Made by a program: the position numbers and the translations under genes. From Vibrio sp. 10N.286.49.B3 (GTDB taxonomy: Bacteria; Pseudomonadota; Gammaproteobacteria; Enterobacterales; Vibrionaceae), in NCBI RefSeq assembly GCF_002873395.1, contig NZ_MCUV01000001.1, positions 434,001 to 498,000 of the forward strand: a stretch of 64,000 bases of DNA, given 5' to 3'. The notes under the pieces are model-generated. The model was given only the letters and a program-made list of their open reading frames with translations, was not told the DNA's origin and did not search any database. Positions 1 through 13,286 of this stretch are shown piece after piece (the first letter of the stretch is position 1; each line of letters starts with the position of its first letter).

Positions 1-186
1 ATAAAATATACCGAATAAGTGAATAATAAACAGACACTTAAACCTTGAGAAAATACGACTCATATTAATTTTTTTTAGCGTTTATGCTAAAGCAGATTGC
101 TGAGATTTACTTGCACTGCTATAGTTCACAGCTGTGATAGATAAACTGATTATATTTTATACTACATCACTTATCTTAAGCAAAAA
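1..186. other. Spacer upstream of the rne leader
   Basis: AT-rich sequence with no credible coding region. It contains a perfect 12-base palindrome, TCACAGCTGTGA, at 126-137, followed by A/T-rich stretches (TATATT and TATACT near 152-163) that could serve as -10 elements for rne. I cannot assign a single clear promoter. In enteric bacteria the gene on the far side of rne is rluC, transcribed away from it, but nothing of rluC is visible here. Confidence 0.4.
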
Positions 187-189
187 TGA

Positions 190-455
190 GTAGATCACTT
201 CGGAACAAATGCAGCAATTGGCGTCAGACATGATGTCCGAAGAATAATTGTCGCTCTACTCTCGTACACTCATGCTGAGTATTTCACCGCAAATCGCGGA
301 TCATAGTTAACCCTATGATGACTGACGTGCCCTCGAGCATCCCTTCCAGCCGGGAGGCTGCACACTTAGAGCCATGGGATCAGGCACCATGAGAAACGAA
401 CCAAAGCGACAAATCAAAAAATGAAATATAAAAAAAGACAACGAGAATTTCTAAA
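190..455 (+). promoter_or_regulatory. rne 5' UTR structured leader (rne5-type autoregulatory element)
   Basis: A long, structured leader precedes the RNase E start codon. Visible hairpins are CCGC/GCGG at 287-299, TCATAG/CTATGA at 301-318, and a long-range helix GTGCC (327-331) with GGCAC (383-387) enclosing a GC-rich hairpin around 342-357. In E. coli the rne leader folds into such hairpins and is cleaved by RNase E, so the enzyme limits its own mRNA. Position and structure fit the rne5 family. The assignment is from memory of that family, not from a covariance search. Confidence 0.75.
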
Positions 456-3400
456 ATGAAAAGAATGTTAATTAACGCAACTCAAAAAGAAGAGTTGCGT
501 GTTGCTTTGGTGGATGGCCAAAGACTGTTCGATCTTGATATCGAAAGTCCAGGTCATGAATCTAAGAAAGCAAATATCTACAAAGGACGTATTACACGTA
601 TTGAACCAAGCCTAGAAGCTGCATTTGTTGATTATGGTGCAGAGCGTCATGGCTTCCTTCCTCTAAAAGAAATTGCACGCGAATATTTTCCTGCTGGCTA
701 CACCTACCAAGGTCGCCCAAGCATTAAAGAAGTGCTGCAAGAAGGTCAAGAAGTTATTGTTCAAGTTGAAAAAGAAGAACGTGGCAGCAAAGGTGCTGCC
801 CTTACGACTTTTGTTTCTCTTGCTGGTAGCTACTTAGTTCTAATGCCAAATAACCCTCGTGCCGGTGGTATTTCTCGCCGTATCGAGGGTGATGAACGTA
901 CTCAACTAAAAGCGGCTTTAAGCACTCTTGAGCTACCTCAAGGTATGGGTCTTATCGTTCGTACTGCTGGTGTTGGCAAAAGTGCAGAAGAGTTAGAGTG
1001 GGATTTAAATGTTCTACTTAACCACTGGGGAGCCATTAAACAAGCTTCTGAGACTAACTCAGCACCTTTCCTAATTCACCAGGAAAGTAACGTTATTGTA
1101 CGTGCGATTCGTGACTACCTACGTCGTGATATCGGTGAAATCCTAATTGATAGCAATACGATCTTTGAACGAGCTCAAGCTCATATTCAATTAATTCGTC
1201 CTGACTTCTTAAATCGTGTGAAAAAATACGATGGCGAAGTACCGCTATTTAGTCACTACCAAATCGAAAGCCAAATTGAATCGGCCTTCCAACGTGAAGT
1301 TCGCTTACCATCGGGTGGTTCAATCGTTATTGATCCAACTGAAGCACTGACTTCTATCGATATTAACTCTGCTCGTGCGACAAAAGGCAGTGATATTGAA
1401 GAAACAGCGCTTAATACTAACCTAGAAGCGGCTGATGAAATTGCACGTCAATTACGTCTACGTGACTTAGGTGGTTTGGTTGTTATTGACTTCATCGATA
1501 TGACACCAGTTCGTCACCAGCGTGAAGTAGAAAGCCGTTTACGTGATGCTGTTCGCCTTGATCGTGCACGTGTACAAATTGGTCGCATCTCACGCTTTGG
1601 TCTATTAGAGATGTCTCGTCAACGTCTGAGCCCTTCTCTAGCTGAAGCAAGCCACCATATCTGCCCTCGCTGTACGGGTACAGGTGTTGTTCGTGATAAT
1701 GAATCTCTAGCACTTTCTGTTCTACGTTTAATCGAAGAAGAAGCACTAAAAGACAACACGGCACAAGTACTTGCCGTCGTTCCTGTTCCTATTGCTTCTT
1801 ACTTATTGAACGAAAAACGTCGCTCAGTAAACCACATTGAGAAGAATCAAGAAGTTAAGATTACTGTTGTTCCTAACTCCGATATGGAAACCCCTCACTT
1901 TGAGGTAATCCGTGTTCGTGAAGGCGAAGAGTTTGATCTTCTTTCTTACCTACTGCCGTTAAAACTTGATGCTTTAAAAGAAGCAGAAAGCAACGCTCCA
2001 GCTGATGTAGACATTAAGCCTAAGCGTATTGAAGAACCAGCATTAAAAGGTTTTGCTGCTCCTGCTCAATCTGCACCTATTGCGGCTCCAGCTGCAACTG
2101 AAAAAGAAAAAGCGCCTGAAGCAACAGCGCCAACACAAGCGCAACCAGGTCTTATCGGTCGTTTCTTTAAAGCTATCAGCGGCTTCTTATTTAGTGCATC
2201 TAAAGAGGAAGTTGTTGCTGATAAGAAAGTTGAAAAAGAAGCAACGGAAACAAAAGAGACACAAAACAACCGTCAACGTCGTGAGCGTAATGATAATCGT
2301 CGCCGCAATCAGCAGCGCGATAATCGTGATAACAAGCGTCGTCGTAAGCCAAACGGTCGTGATGAACAGAATGAGCAAGAAAAAGAGACGGCTCAAACTA
2401 CTCGTCAGCAAAACCGTAAGCCAAAAAACAATGATCGTCGCCCTGCGAAAAAAGAAGACTCTGTTGCCTCTACAAAGCTTGCAGAACAAGGTCAACTTTT
2501 AGCTGCAGAAGCAAATGCTGCCGTTGAGAAAAAGCAACCTCAAGCAGCGAAGTCGGAAGAGAAGGCAGCTAAAATTAAAGAGCGCCGTCAACGCCGTAAA
2601 ATGAATAAACAGGTTCGCGTAAAAGATCAACAAAAAGCTGCTCAAGCTGAAGAAGCTAAAGCGACTCAAGAGATCAAAGCACAACCTGAACAGCAGAACA
2701 CCCACGAGCCAAAAGCTGCACAAGCAAAGAAAGTGGCTGATAAAGTAGAAACGGATATTGCTCAAGCAGAACAAACTGAGCAGGAAGAACCTAAACAACG
2801 TCGTAATCGCCGCTCACCTCGCCATCTGCGAGCAAGTGGTCAACGTCGTCGTCGTGGTCGTGATCGTAAACCAAATCCATTCCGTCTACGTAAAGGTGGC
2901 GTTGCTTCACCTGAGATGGCGATGGGTAAAGTTATGCCTCGCTTTGTGCCAAAAGCACACCACAATAAACCGGTTAAAGCACTAGAAGCAGCAGTTGTTA
3001 ACGCACCTGTTGAAGCCATTGTTAATACTCGTATTGAAGAAGTGGCAGCAGTGATTCCTACTGGTGGTTTTGCTTTCCCTGAAATGGCGATGGGTAAAAT
3101 CATTATTCGTCACGAAGAAAGCGCACCAGAAACAACGGAAAACTCTTTTGAAGTCGCTAAAGTTGAAGAAACGGTACCGCTTCAAACTGAACCTGCTGTT
3201 GAAACAACGGTAGAAGTCGAACCTGAAGTGGCTGTAGAAACCGTTGCAGAGACGAAAGTGGAAGCACCTGTTGAAGCGAATGATGTTACAGAAGTGAATA
3301 ACACGATTGAACCGGCAGTTAAGCCTGTAATCGAACCTGTAATAAAACCCGTCATCAACACACCAAGCGCTAAGCCTACAGCTAAAGCTCATGCAGCAGC

Positions 3401-3554
3401 ACCAATGGCAAAAGCAGCTGGTCCTCAAGATCTAAAAGAGATTGAGATTGTTGCTGCACCATTCCGAGCAGAACGCTACCAAGCAACAGGCGCAGGCAGT
3501 CAAGTTGCTCGCAGCCAAGCTGGTGCGAAAATGACAAAACCACAAAGTTATTAA
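456..3554 (+). CDS. rne: Ribonuclease E
   Basis: Essential endoribonuclease of mRNA decay and rRNA/tRNA processing, and scaffold of the degradosome at the inner membrane. The first ~520 residues closely follow E. coli RNase E: S1 domain about 36-118, catalytic block with the [13 protein letters not shown] segment, and the zinc link CPRC at 403-406. The tail is low-complexity. It holds a membrane-targeting amphipathic helix near 564-580 ([15 protein letters not shown]), a basic segment near 709-727 resembling the RhlB-binding site, the Arg-rich [19 protein letters not shown] segment, and two copies of a PEMAMGK motif (814-830 and 870-886) resembling the E. coli enolase-binding site. The 1032-residue length is near the family norm of 1061. 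Expression is probably autoregulated through the leader. Confidence 0.97.
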   Translation: MKRMLINATQKEELRVALVDGQRLFDLDIESPGHESKKANIYKGRITRIEPSLEAAFVDYGAERHGFLPLKEIAREYFPAGYTYQGRPSIKEVLQEGQEVIVQVEKEERGSKGAALTTFVSLAGSYLVLMPNNPRAGGISRRIEGDERTQLKAALSTLELPQGMGLIVRTAGVGKSAEELEWDLNVLLNHWGAIKQASETNSAPFLIHQESNVIVRAIRDYLRRDIGEILIDSNTIFERAQAHIQLIRPDFLNRVKKYDGEVPLFSHYQIESQIESAFQREVRLPSGGSIVIDPTEALTSIDINSARATKGSDIEETALNTNLEAADEIARQLRLRDLGGLVVIDFIDMTPVRHQREVESRLRDAVRLDRARVQIGRISRFGLLEMSRQRLSPSLAEASHHICPRCTGTGVVRDNESLALSVLRLIEEEALKDNTAQVLAVVPVPIASYLLNEKRRSVNHIEKNQEVKITVVPNSDMETPHFEVIRVREGEEFDLLSYLLPLKLDALKEAESNAPADVDIKPKRIEEPALKGFAAPAQSAPIAAPAATEKEKAPEATAPTQAQPGLIGRFFKAISGFLFSASKEEVVADKKVEKEATETKETQNNRQRRERNDNRRRNQQRDNRDNKRRRKPNGRDEQNEQEKETAQTTRQQNRKPKNNDRRPAKKEDSVASTKLAEQGQLLAAEANAAVEKKQPQAAKSEEKAAKIKERRQRRKMNKQVRVKDQQKAAQAEEAKATQEIKAQPEQQNTHEPKAAQAKKVADKVETDIAQAEQTEQEEPKQRRNRRSPRHLRASGQRRRRGRDRKPNPFRLRKGGVASPEMAMGKVMPRFVPKAHHNKPVKALEAAVVNAPVEAIVNTRIEEVAAVIPTGGFAFPEMAMGKIIIRHEESAPETTENSFEVAKVEETVPLQTEPAVETTVEVEPEVAVETVAETKVEAPVEANDVTEVNNTIEPAVKPVIEPVIKPVINTPSAKPTAKAHAAAPMAKAAGPQDLKEIEIVAAPFRAERYQATGAGSQVARSQAGAKMTKPQSY

Positions 3555-3578
3555 TATAAACTATTGATAGCGAATGAA

Positions 3579-3608
3579 GCGGGCTACTTTGGTAGCCCGC
3601 TTTTTTTT
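3579..3608 (+). terminator. Rho-independent terminator of rne
   Basis: A perfect 9-bp stem, GCGGGCTAC/GTAGCCCGC (3579-3587 and 3592-3600), with a TTTG loop is followed by eight T. It ends rne 24 bases after the stop codon. Confidence 0.93.
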
Positions 3609-3743
3609 GTCCAAAAGCAATCTATAATCTTGCTATATGTATACTACAATTAGGTTTAGCAATTGAATTGAATGGTTATATTATGTAACATCGACACCAC
3701 TTATAAAGAGTTTCTTCTCACCTTTTTACAATACTGAGTAAAT

Positions 3744-5300
3744 ATGTTCGAGTTCCCACAGTTTTCTAAACACTCCGTCAAAAACGATGTTCTATCTGGT
3801 TTGACCGTTGCCTTAGCACTGGTACCTGAAGCGGTTGCTTTCGCTTTTGTTGCTGGCGTTGATCCTATGGTCGGTTTATACGCTGCTTTTATTGTTGGCT
3901 TTATTACGTCCATATTTGGTGGGCGCCCTGGCATGATATCTGGTGCAACAGGTGCTATGGCTGTTGTTATGGTGAGCTTAGTGGCTACCCATGGGATACA
4001 GTATCTATTTGCCGCTATTTTATTAGCCGGTTTACTACAGGTGTGTGCTGGTGTTTTTAAATTGGGTAAATTTATCCGTATTGTTCCCCATCCTGTAATG
4101 ATTGGTTTTGTTAATGGTCTGGCTATCGTCATTTTCTTAGCCCAACTTGGCCAGTTTAAAGCGCCGGATATGAGTGGTGCTCTAACTTGGTTACCTAGCG
4201 ATCAGATGATATTGATGATTGGTCTTGTCTTGCTAACGATGTCCATTATTCATTTTTTACCTAAATTGACCACTGCTATCCCCTCTTCATTAGTCGCGAT
4301 TATTTTTGTGACCTTATTAGTTCAACTGCTAGGGCTCGATACGCGTACTGTTGTCGATTTCTTACGTACCATGTCAGGTGACGACTCTGCAACTCTCGCC
4401 GGTTCATTACCAACCTTTTCGATTCCTGCAGTGCCATTAACTCTTGAAACACTGACAATTATCTTACCTTATGCGCTTATTTTAGCTGCTATTGGCTTAA
4501 TTGAGTCGCTACTAACTTTGACCGTTTTAGATGAGATGACTAATACTCGTGGTCAATCAAATAGAGAATGTATTGGTCAAGGCTTTGCTAATATTACTTG
4601 TTCTATGTTTGGCGCTATGGGGGGGTGCGCGATGATCGGACAGTCTATGATCAACGTGAACTCAGGTGGACGCGGGCGCCTTTCTGGCATTGTTGCTGCT
4701 GTTGCTTTACTTGTCTTTATACTTTTTGCTTCTGGCTTAATTGAGATGATCCCTCTAGCTGCATTAGTCGGAGTGATGTTTATGGTCGTCATTGGTACAT
4801 TTGAGTGGGCAACCTTTAAACTAGCTCGCCGCGTGCCAAAACAAGACTTCTTTGTTATTGTACTTGTTACCATTGTAACTGTATTAACCGACTTAGCCGT
4901 TGCTGTTGGTGTTGGTGTCATCGCTTCAGCACTAATGTTTGCTTGGCAGCATGCAAAACACATTTATGCTAGCAGCAGTATAAATGAAGAGGGTTCTAAA
5001 ATTTATCAAATACATGGACCGATTTTCTTTGGTTCAACAGCCAACTTCTTGGAGTTATTTGATACCTATAATGATCCTGACGATATTATCGTTGATTTTG
5101 CCAACTCAAGAGTGACTGATCACTCTGCGATTGAAGCCATTGAAACCATTGCTGAGCGTTACCAGAATATTGGTAAAACCTTACATTTACGCCACTTAAG
5201 CCAAGACTGTCGAGCTTTGTTAGATAAAGCGGGTAGCTTAGTTGAAATCAATGTCAAAGAAGATCCAAGCTATAAGGTCGCTACTGACGTACTTGCTTAG
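3744..5300 (+). CDS. SulP family anion transporter with C-terminal STAS domain
   Basis: Integral inner-membrane protein of 518 residues, the normal size for bacterial SulP proteins. Residues ~15-400 are a run of hydrophobic helices with the SulP-type N-terminal segment ([20 protein letters not shown], then GLYAAF and [10 protein letters not shown]). Residues ~415-518 are a soluble STAS domain ([20 protein letters not shown] and later [11 protein letters not shown]). SulP proteins move sulfate, bicarbonate or dicarboxylates, often with Na+ or H+, and the sequence does not tell which. It stands alone between two terminators. The stop codon lies inside the first unit of a 12-bp tandem repeat. 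Confidence 0.88.
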   Translation: MFEFPQFSKHSVKNDVLSGLTVALALVPEAVAFAFVAGVDPMVGLYAAFIVGFITSIFGGRPGMISGATGAMAVVMVSLVATHGIQYLFAAILLAGLLQVCAGVFKLGKFIRIVPHPVMIGFVNGLAIVIFLAQLGQFKAPDMSGALTWLPSDQMILMIGLVLLTMSIIHFLPKLTTAIPSSLVAIIFVTLLVQLLGLDTRTVVDFLRTMSGDDSATLAGSLPTFSIPAVPLTLETLTIILPYALILAAIGLIESLLTLTVLDEMTNTRGQSNRECIGQGFANITCSMFGAMGGCAMIGQSMINVNSGGRGRLSGIVAAVALLVFILFASGLIEMIPLAALVGVMFMVVIGTFEWATFKLARRVPKQDFFVIVLVTIVTVLTDLAVAVGVGVIASALMFAWQHAKHIYASSSINEEGSKIYQIHGPIFFGSTANFLELFDTYNDPDDIIVDFANSRVTDHSAIEAIETIAERYQNIGKTLHLRHLSQDCRALLDKAGSLVEINVKEDPSYKVATDVLA

Positions 5301-5334
5301 TACATTGCTTAGTACATTGCTTAGTACATTGCTT
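5293..5334. repeat. 12-bp tandem repeat at the 3' end of the SulP gene
   Basis: TTGCTTAGTACA occurs three times in direct tandem (5293-5304, 5305-5316, 5317-5328), followed by a partial fourth copy, TTGCTT. The SulP stop codon TAG is inside the first unit, and the same in-frame TAG recurs in units two and three. This looks like replication slippage. Because the period is a multiple of three and each unit carries the stop, copy-number change would not alter the protein. Confidence 0.9.
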
Positions 5335-5351
5335 TCTTAGCATAAAAAATT

Positions 5352-5387
5352 AAGAGCTTATGCAAATCAAATGCTAAGCTCTTTTTT
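5352..5387 (+). terminator. Rho-independent terminator of the SulP gene
   Basis: Stem AAGAGCTTA (5352-5360) pairs with TAAGCTCTT (5375-5383) and runs into a T tract. Confidence 0.88.
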
Positions 5388-5419
5388 GTACACAATATTT
5401 ATTGATAAGGAATAACCCC

Positions 5420-6025
5420 ATGCCCTCTCAGGATCATAAAGATAGCCGCCATAAAGCTAGGCAACAAAAAGTCAAAGAAGCTGTTGATAAAAAAATCGCA
5501 GCCGCTCAAATAGAGAAAGGCTTATTACTTGTTATTACAGGTGATGGTAAAGGGAAATCGACTGCCGGCTTTGGTGTCATTACACGTGCTATTGGTCATG
5601 GTCAGCGTTGTGGCGTCGCTCAATTTATAAAAGGAACATGGGATAATGGTGAAAAAAACGTTCTGGCAAGGTTAGGGGTTGAATTCCACGTGATGGCTAC
5701 AGGGTTTACTTGGAATACTCAAGATAAAGCGGGCGATACCCTAGCTGCACAGAAAGTGTGGCAAGAATGTTTACGCATGTTGGCAGATGAAATGATTGAT
5801 GTCATTTTACTTGATGAACTCACCTATATGGTCCTTTATGACTACATTGATCTAGATGAAGTACTCACTGCTTTAGAAAATCGTCCGCCTAATCAATCGG
5901 TTGTGATTACAGGTCGAGCAGCTCATAGAAGAATCATTGAAGCTGCTGATACCGTATCTGAAGTGAAAAGTATCAAGCATGCATTTGATTCAGGCATTAA
6001 GGCGAGAAAAGGCATCGACTGGTAA
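5420..6025 (+). CDS. cobO: Cob(I)yrinic acid a,c-diamide adenosyltransferase
   Basis: CobA/CobO/BtuR-type corrinoid adenosyltransferase, a cytosolic enzyme that transfers the adenosyl group of ATP to reduced corrinoids to make coenzyme B12. It carries an N-terminal Walker A loop, GDGKGKST (41-48), and the conserved DVILLDELTYMV segment. At 201 residues it matches E. coli BtuR (196). I place the start at ATG 5420, with AAGGA eight bases upstream. An in-frame TTG at 5402 would add six residues without a better ribosome-binding site. It is convergent with the ATP synthase operon. No other B12 genes are nearby, so a salvage role is likely. Confidence 0.93.
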   Translation: MPSQDHKDSRHKARQQKVKEAVDKKIAAAQIEKGLLLVITGDGKGKSTAGFGVITRAIGHGQRCGVAQFIKGTWDNGEKNVLARLGVEFHVMATGFTWNTQDKAGDTLAAQKVWQECLRMLADEMIDVILLDELTYMVLYDYIDLDEVLTALENRPPNQSVVITGRAAHRRIIEAADTVSEVKSIKHAFDSGIKARKGIDW

Positions 6026-6063
6026 AAAAAAGCATGGAAATCATGACTGATTTTCATGCCTTT
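6026..6063 (-). terminator. Terminator shared by cobO and the atp operon
   Basis: An 11-bp stem with one mismatch (6032-6042 and 6049-6059) is flanked by eight A on the left and TTT on the right. The long T run on the minus strand makes it strongest for atpC. It may also stop cobO transcription. Confidence 0.85.
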
Positions 6064-6086
6064 AATAAAGCGTTAGTTCGCTATGA

Positions 6087-6536
6087 TTAACGACGAACTT
6101 GCTTACTCGTTAGCTCAATAACACGCAACTGTGCTAATGCTTTTGAGAGCTCTAAATGTGCCTGAGCGAAACTAACATCATCACCCATTTGCTGTATATT
6201 ATTTTCTGCATCTTGGCGAGCCGCTTCCGCTCTTGCTTGGTCAATATCTTTACTGTGTAGTGCTGTATCTGCAAGAACGGTCACCACATCAGGTTGTACC
6301 TCTACCATACCACCTGATATATATAAGATCTCTTCTGGTTGTTTAAGATCAATAACAAAACTAGCAACACCAGGTTTAACCTTACTAATTAAAGGTGAAT
6401 GACCAGGACGAATACCAAGTTCACCATCAGCACCAGAGATTGCTAATGCATGAGCATCCCCAGAAAACAAAGTGCCTTCTGCACTAACAATGTGCAACTT
6501 AAATGTATTTTCACTAACACCAATGGCCATACTCAT
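6087..6536 (-). CDS. atpC: F1Fo ATP synthase epsilon subunit
   Basis: Central-stalk subunit of F1 (149 residues), coupling gamma rotation to catalysis and inhibiting ATP hydrolysis. The N-terminal beta-sandwich shows the family segments GELGIRPGHSPL and EEILYISGGMVEVQPDVVTVLAD. The C-terminal helical hairpin ends in LAQLRVIELTSKQ. It is the last gene of the atp operon, 11 bases after atpD. The usual neighbour glmU does not follow it; cobO lies convergent instead. Confidence 0.96.
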   Translation of the reverse strand: MSMAIGVSENTFKLHIVSAEGTLFSGDAHALAISGADGELGIRPGHSPLISKVKPGVASFVIDLKQPEEILYISGGMVEVQPDVVTVLADTALHSKDIDQARAEAARQDAENNIQQMGDDVSFAQAHLELSKALAQLRVIELTSKQVRR

Positions 6537-6547
6537 TCCTTATCTTT

Positions 6548-8820
<2,273 letters not shown>

Positions 8821-8855
8821 GGTCAGCTCCTATTAATTATCGCTAGGTCACTTAA

Positions 8856-10397
8856 TTACCAAGACTGCAAAGCAACAAAGCCTTCTAACAATGATGTTAA
8901 TTGCTGTTCAATTTCATCGTTATAGAGACCTGAAGCATTAATAGTATCGAGTAATTGCGGGTTGTTATTACGAGCATAAGCAAGCAATCCAGCTTCAAAT
9001 TCACTAATACTTGCTAGTGGTACATCCGTTAAATAGCCTTTTTCTGCTGCAAAAATAACCGCGGATTGATCAGCGACACTCATTGGAGCGTATTGCTTTT
9101 GTTTCATCAATTCCGTTACTTTTTCACCATGATCTAACTGCTTACGAGTTGCATCGTCCAAATCAGATGAGAATTGTGCAAAAGCAGCTAATTCACGATA
9201 CTGTGCGAGTGCAGTACGGATACCACCAGAGAGTTTTTTAATTATCTTTGTCTGAGCCGCACCACCAACACGAGAAACAGAAATACCTGGGTCAACCGCA
9301 GGACGTAGACCAGCATTAAACAACTGTGTCTGTAGGAATATTTGACCATCAGTAATCGAAATTACATTGGTTGGGACAAAAGCAGAAACATCCCCCGCCT
9401 GAGTTTCGATAATAGGTAAAGCTGTTAATGTACCTGTTTTGCCTTTTACCGCGCCTTCAGTCATTCGTTCAACATATTCTTCATTCACTCTTGCTGCACG
9501 CTCTAAAAGGCGTGAGTGAAGATAAAATACATCACCAGGGAATGCTTCACGACCTGGCGGGCGTTTTAATAGCAGTGAAATCTGACGATACGCTACCGCT
9601 TGCTTAGAAAGATCATCGTAAATAATGAGTGCATTTTCACCTTTATCGCGAAAATACTCACCCATAGTACAACCAGCATATGGTGCTAAATATTGTAGCG
9701 CTGCTGATTCCGATGCAGATGCCACGACGATAATAGTGTTATCAAGTACATTATGTTCTTCGAGTTTGCGTACAACGTTAGCGATAGTCGATGCTTTTTG
9801 ACCAATTGCAACATAAATACATTTAACGTCAGAATTTTTTTGGTTAATGATGGCATCAACAGCCATTGCCGTCTTACCTGTTTGACGATCTCCAATAATC
9901 AACTCTCGCTGACCTCGCCCAATTGGAATCATCGTATCAACGGCTTTATAACCTGTTTGAATCGGTTCATCGACAGATTTACGATCGATAACACCAGGCG
10001 CTATGACTTCTACAGGCTCAAAGCGCTCGGCAATAACCTCACCCTTGCCATCAATAGGTTGACCTAGTGTATTAACAACACGACCTAGCAAACTTGGTCC
10101 AACAGGTACTTCTAGAATGCGACCTGTGCCTTTCACTTTCATACCTTCTGAAAGATCTGCATAAGGACCCATTACCGCAGCACCTACCGAGTGATGTTCT
10201 AGGTTCAACGCAAGTGCGTATCGATTGCCAGGTAACTCAATCATTTCACCTTGCATAGCATCTGTTAATCCATTGATAGTAATGATGCCATCGCTAACAG
10301 AGACAATAGTACCTTCATTACGAGCTTGAGTTGACACATTAAATGTGGCTATTCTCTCTTTAATTAACGCACTGATTTCATTTGAATTTAATTGCAT
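8856..10397 (-). CDS. atpA: F1Fo ATP synthase alpha subunit
   Basis: Non-catalytic nucleotide-binding F1 subunit of 513 residues, the same length as in E. coli. It has the Walker A loop GDRQTGKT at 169-176, the [17 protein letters not shown] segment and the signature [17 protein letters not shown]. It sits 12 bases downstream of atpH, with no internal damage. Confidence 0.97.
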   Translation of the reverse strand: MQLNSNEISALIKERIATFNVSTQARNEGTIVSVSDGIITINGLTDAMQGEMIELPGNRYALALNLEHHSVGAAVMGPYADLSEGMKVKGTGRILEVPVGPSLLGRVVNTLGQPIDGKGEVIAERFEPVEVIAPGVIDRKSVDEPIQTGYKAVDTMIPIGRGQRELIIGDRQTGKTAMAVDAIINQKNSDVKCIYVAIGQKASTIANVVRKLEEHNVLDNTIIVVASASESAALQYLAPYAGCTMGEYFRDKGENALIIYDDLSKQAVAYRQISLLLKRPPGREAFPGDVFYLHSRLLERAARVNEEYVERMTEGAVKGKTGTLTALPIIETQAGDVSAFVPTNVISITDGQIFLQTQLFNAGLRPAVDPGISVSRVGGAAQTKIIKKLSGGIRTALAQYRELAAFAQFSSDLDDATRKQLDHGEKVTELMKQKQYAPMSVADQSAVIFAAEKGYLTDVPLASISEFEAGLLAYARNNNPQLLDTINASGLYNDEIEQQLTSLLEGFVALQSW

Positions 10398-10409
10398 ATT
10401 TAATACCTA

Positions 10410-10958
10410 TTACCCTTGCAGGCTAGTGGCTAAGCGTCGAATAGATGTTTTCAAAGAGCCGTCAATAACTAACCCTCCTACTTTTATAATTAATCCACCG
10501 ACAACGGACGGATCAACTTCACTGTGTAATTCGACACTACGCTCAACTTTGATTTCTAGTGCTTGTTTAATTTTAACAATTTGCTCATCTGTTAATGGCT
10601 CAGATGAAGTAACCGTTGCTTCTAAATGTTTTTCAAACTCATTTTTAAGCTCGATAAATCCAGCGGCTATTGCACTAAGTGCTGATAAGCGACCATTTTC
10701 AATAATAATGCGGATAAAGTTATGAACGTGTTCATCGATTAATCCATCGCAAATCATGAAAAACATGCTGACAAACTCATCCGAAACTTTACCGCCAGAA
10801 TTATTCAGATCTTCAATGTGCATCGCAATTGTTGGATCTTGTGCAACAGCAGCAACGGTATTCAGCATCGACTGCCACTCTGTTAGTGCCGCATTTTCGT
10901 GAGCAAAATCAAAAGCAGCTTTCGCATAAGGGTGGGCAATGGTTTGTAAATCTGACAT
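10410..10958 (-). CDS. atpH: F1Fo ATP synthase delta subunit
   Basis: Peripheral-stalk subunit joining the top of F1 to the b-subunit dimer (182 residues; E. coli 177). It begins with the family pattern IAHPYAKAAFDFA and ends with VDPSVVGGLIIKVGGLVIDGS followed by RRLATSL. The middle is divergent, as is normal for delta. Confidence 0.95.
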   Translation of the reverse strand: MSDLQTIAHPYAKAAFDFAHENAALTEWQSMLNTVAAVAQDPTIAMHIEDLNNSGGKVSDEFVSMFFMICDGLIDEHVHNFIRIIIENGRLSALSAIAAGFIELKNEFEKHLEATVTSSEPLTDEQIVKIKQALEIKVERSVELHSEVDPSVVGGLIIKVGGLVIDGSLKTSIRRLATSLQG

Positions 10959-10975
10959 GTTGCTACCCTCTTAAG

Positions 10976-11446
10976 TTAAATCTCACTGATAAATTTATTG
11001 ACAAGTTCACGGTTAGTTTGAGTATCTAGATTTCGATTAATCAATTTCTCTGCACTTTCTATAACTAAATCAGCCATTTCCGCTTTTAATTCGCGACGAA
11101 CTCGTTGGCGCTCTGCCTCGATATCCGTTTTTCCTTTCGCAATAATTCGTGCTTTTTCTTGTTCCGCTTCGGTGACGGCCTCATCAATAATTTGCTGACG
11201 GCGTTGAGAGCCTTGCTCAAGCATCTTATTCACACTTTCTTTTGCATCACTAATAAGCTGTGCACCATTTTCTTTGGCTAATGCTAATTCTTTCGATGCA
11301 TTTTCGGTATGACGAAGACCTTGTGCAATTTCCTTTTGACGTTCATCTAACATTGCTGTTAATGGTGGCCAAACATATTTCATGCAAAGCCAAACAAAAA
11401 TCACAAAGGAAATTGCTTGACCAAACATGCTTGCATTTAAGTTCAT
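10976..11446 (-). CDS. atpF: F1Fo ATP synthase b subunit
   Basis: Peripheral stator stalk of Fo, 156 residues as in E. coli. A single N-terminal membrane helix (MFGQAISFVIFVWLCMKYVW) is followed by a long charged helix rich in Ala, Glu, Lys and Arg that forms the dimeric stalk, ending with REL-type residues that contact delta. It lies between atpE and atpH. Confidence 0.96.
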   Translation of the reverse strand: MNLNASMFGQAISFVIFVWLCMKYVWPPLTAMLDERQKEIAQGLRHTENASKELALAKENGAQLISDAKESVNKMLEQGSQRRQQIIDEAVTEAEQEKARIIAKGKTDIEAERQRVRRELKAEMADLVIESAEKLINRNLDTQTNRELVNKFISEI

Positions 11447-11497
11447 ACCATCCTCTCTTTAATAACCGACGTTAATTAAACAACCGATTGTGGTGAA

Positions 11498-11746
11498 TTA
11501 GGCCACTGCGAAGATAATGTATAAACCAATACCAACACCAATCATCGGTACCGCATCTACAAGACCCATCATAATAAAGAATTGTGTTCGTAACATTGGG
11601 GTTAAATCTGGTTGACGAGCAACACCTTCTAAATATTTACCCGCTAAATTACCAATACCTGATGCTGCACCAGCTGCACCTAACCCAATTAATAGCGCAC
11701 CAGCTACGTAAAGAACGGCACTAACAATATCCATGAATAACTCCAA
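11498..11746 (-). CDS. atpE: F1Fo ATP synthase c subunit
   Basis: Proteolipid of the rotor ring (82 residues): two hydrophobic helices joined by the polar loop ARQPDL. The ion-binding carboxylate is Asp64 in MGLVDAVPM. The residue after it is Ala, not the Ser/Thr seen in Na+-binding rings, so the ring should carry protons. The glycine-rich first helix ([16 protein letters not shown]) is typical. Confidence 0.96.
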   Translation of the reverse strand: MELFMDIVSAVLYVAGALLIGLGAAGAASGIGNLAGKYLEGVARQPDLTPMLRTQFFIMMGLVDAVPMIGVGIGLYIIFAVA

Positions 11747-11777
11747 TAAAAAATTAATAAACTATTTTAATTTATAA

Positions 11778-12987
<1,210 letters not shown>

Positions 12988-13232
12988 TACTTTTATAAAA
13001 TACTACTTACTAAATACTATTCTAAAAAAATATGGCTCTTCGCTCTTATCAATCTGAACTGATTAGCGGGTAGAAGTAATATACCCTTACACATAAGGTG
13101 ACGTACATCACAAATACTGCACTTTATATTTCCATAAATGGAACGGTTACCCTGGCTCATTTCATTTATGAATGTATAGAGACTAAGTTCAAATGCCTTC
13201 GTTATAACATTCTATGCTCAACCTATATTTTA
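12988..13232 (-). promoter_or_regulatory. Promoter region of the atp operon
   Basis: Non-coding stretch that must hold the atp promoter. On the minus strand a TATATT (13083-13078) lies just downstream of a near-consensus CRP site, and AT-rich sequence leads to atpI. No good -35 is obvious, which suits an activator-dependent promoter. Transcription start is not resolved. Confidence 0.5.
13097..13112 (-). promoter_or_regulatory. Putative CRP-binding site upstream of the atp operon
   Basis: On the minus strand the site reads TGTGATGTACGTCACC, matching nine of the ten conserved bases of TGTGA-N6-TCACA. Its centre is about 117 bases from the atpI start codon. The genes on either side, atpI and asmA, both read leftward, so only the atp operon lies downstream. 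FNR is less likely because TTGAT/ATCAA halves are missing. Confidence 0.65.
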
Positions 13233-13269
13233 CATAAAAAAAAGCGCTCACAGAAATCTGTAAGCGCTT
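13233..13269 (-). terminator. Terminator of asmA
   Basis: A 12-bp stem with one wobble (13242-13253 and 13258-13269) is followed on the minus strand by a T-rich run. It lies 18 bases past the asmA stop. Confidence 0.88.
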
Positions 13270-13286
13270 GTTTATATTGCAAATAT

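Noticed and set aside
2053..2502. Long overlapping frames within the RNase E tail on both strands
   Set aside because: They are by-products of the repetitive, low-complexity codons of rne and resemble no protein.
11498..11746. Possible Na+-driven ATP synthase in this marine organism
   Set aside because: The c subunit has Ala after the essential Asp64 and lacks the polar residues of Na+-binding rings, so a proton ring is more likely.
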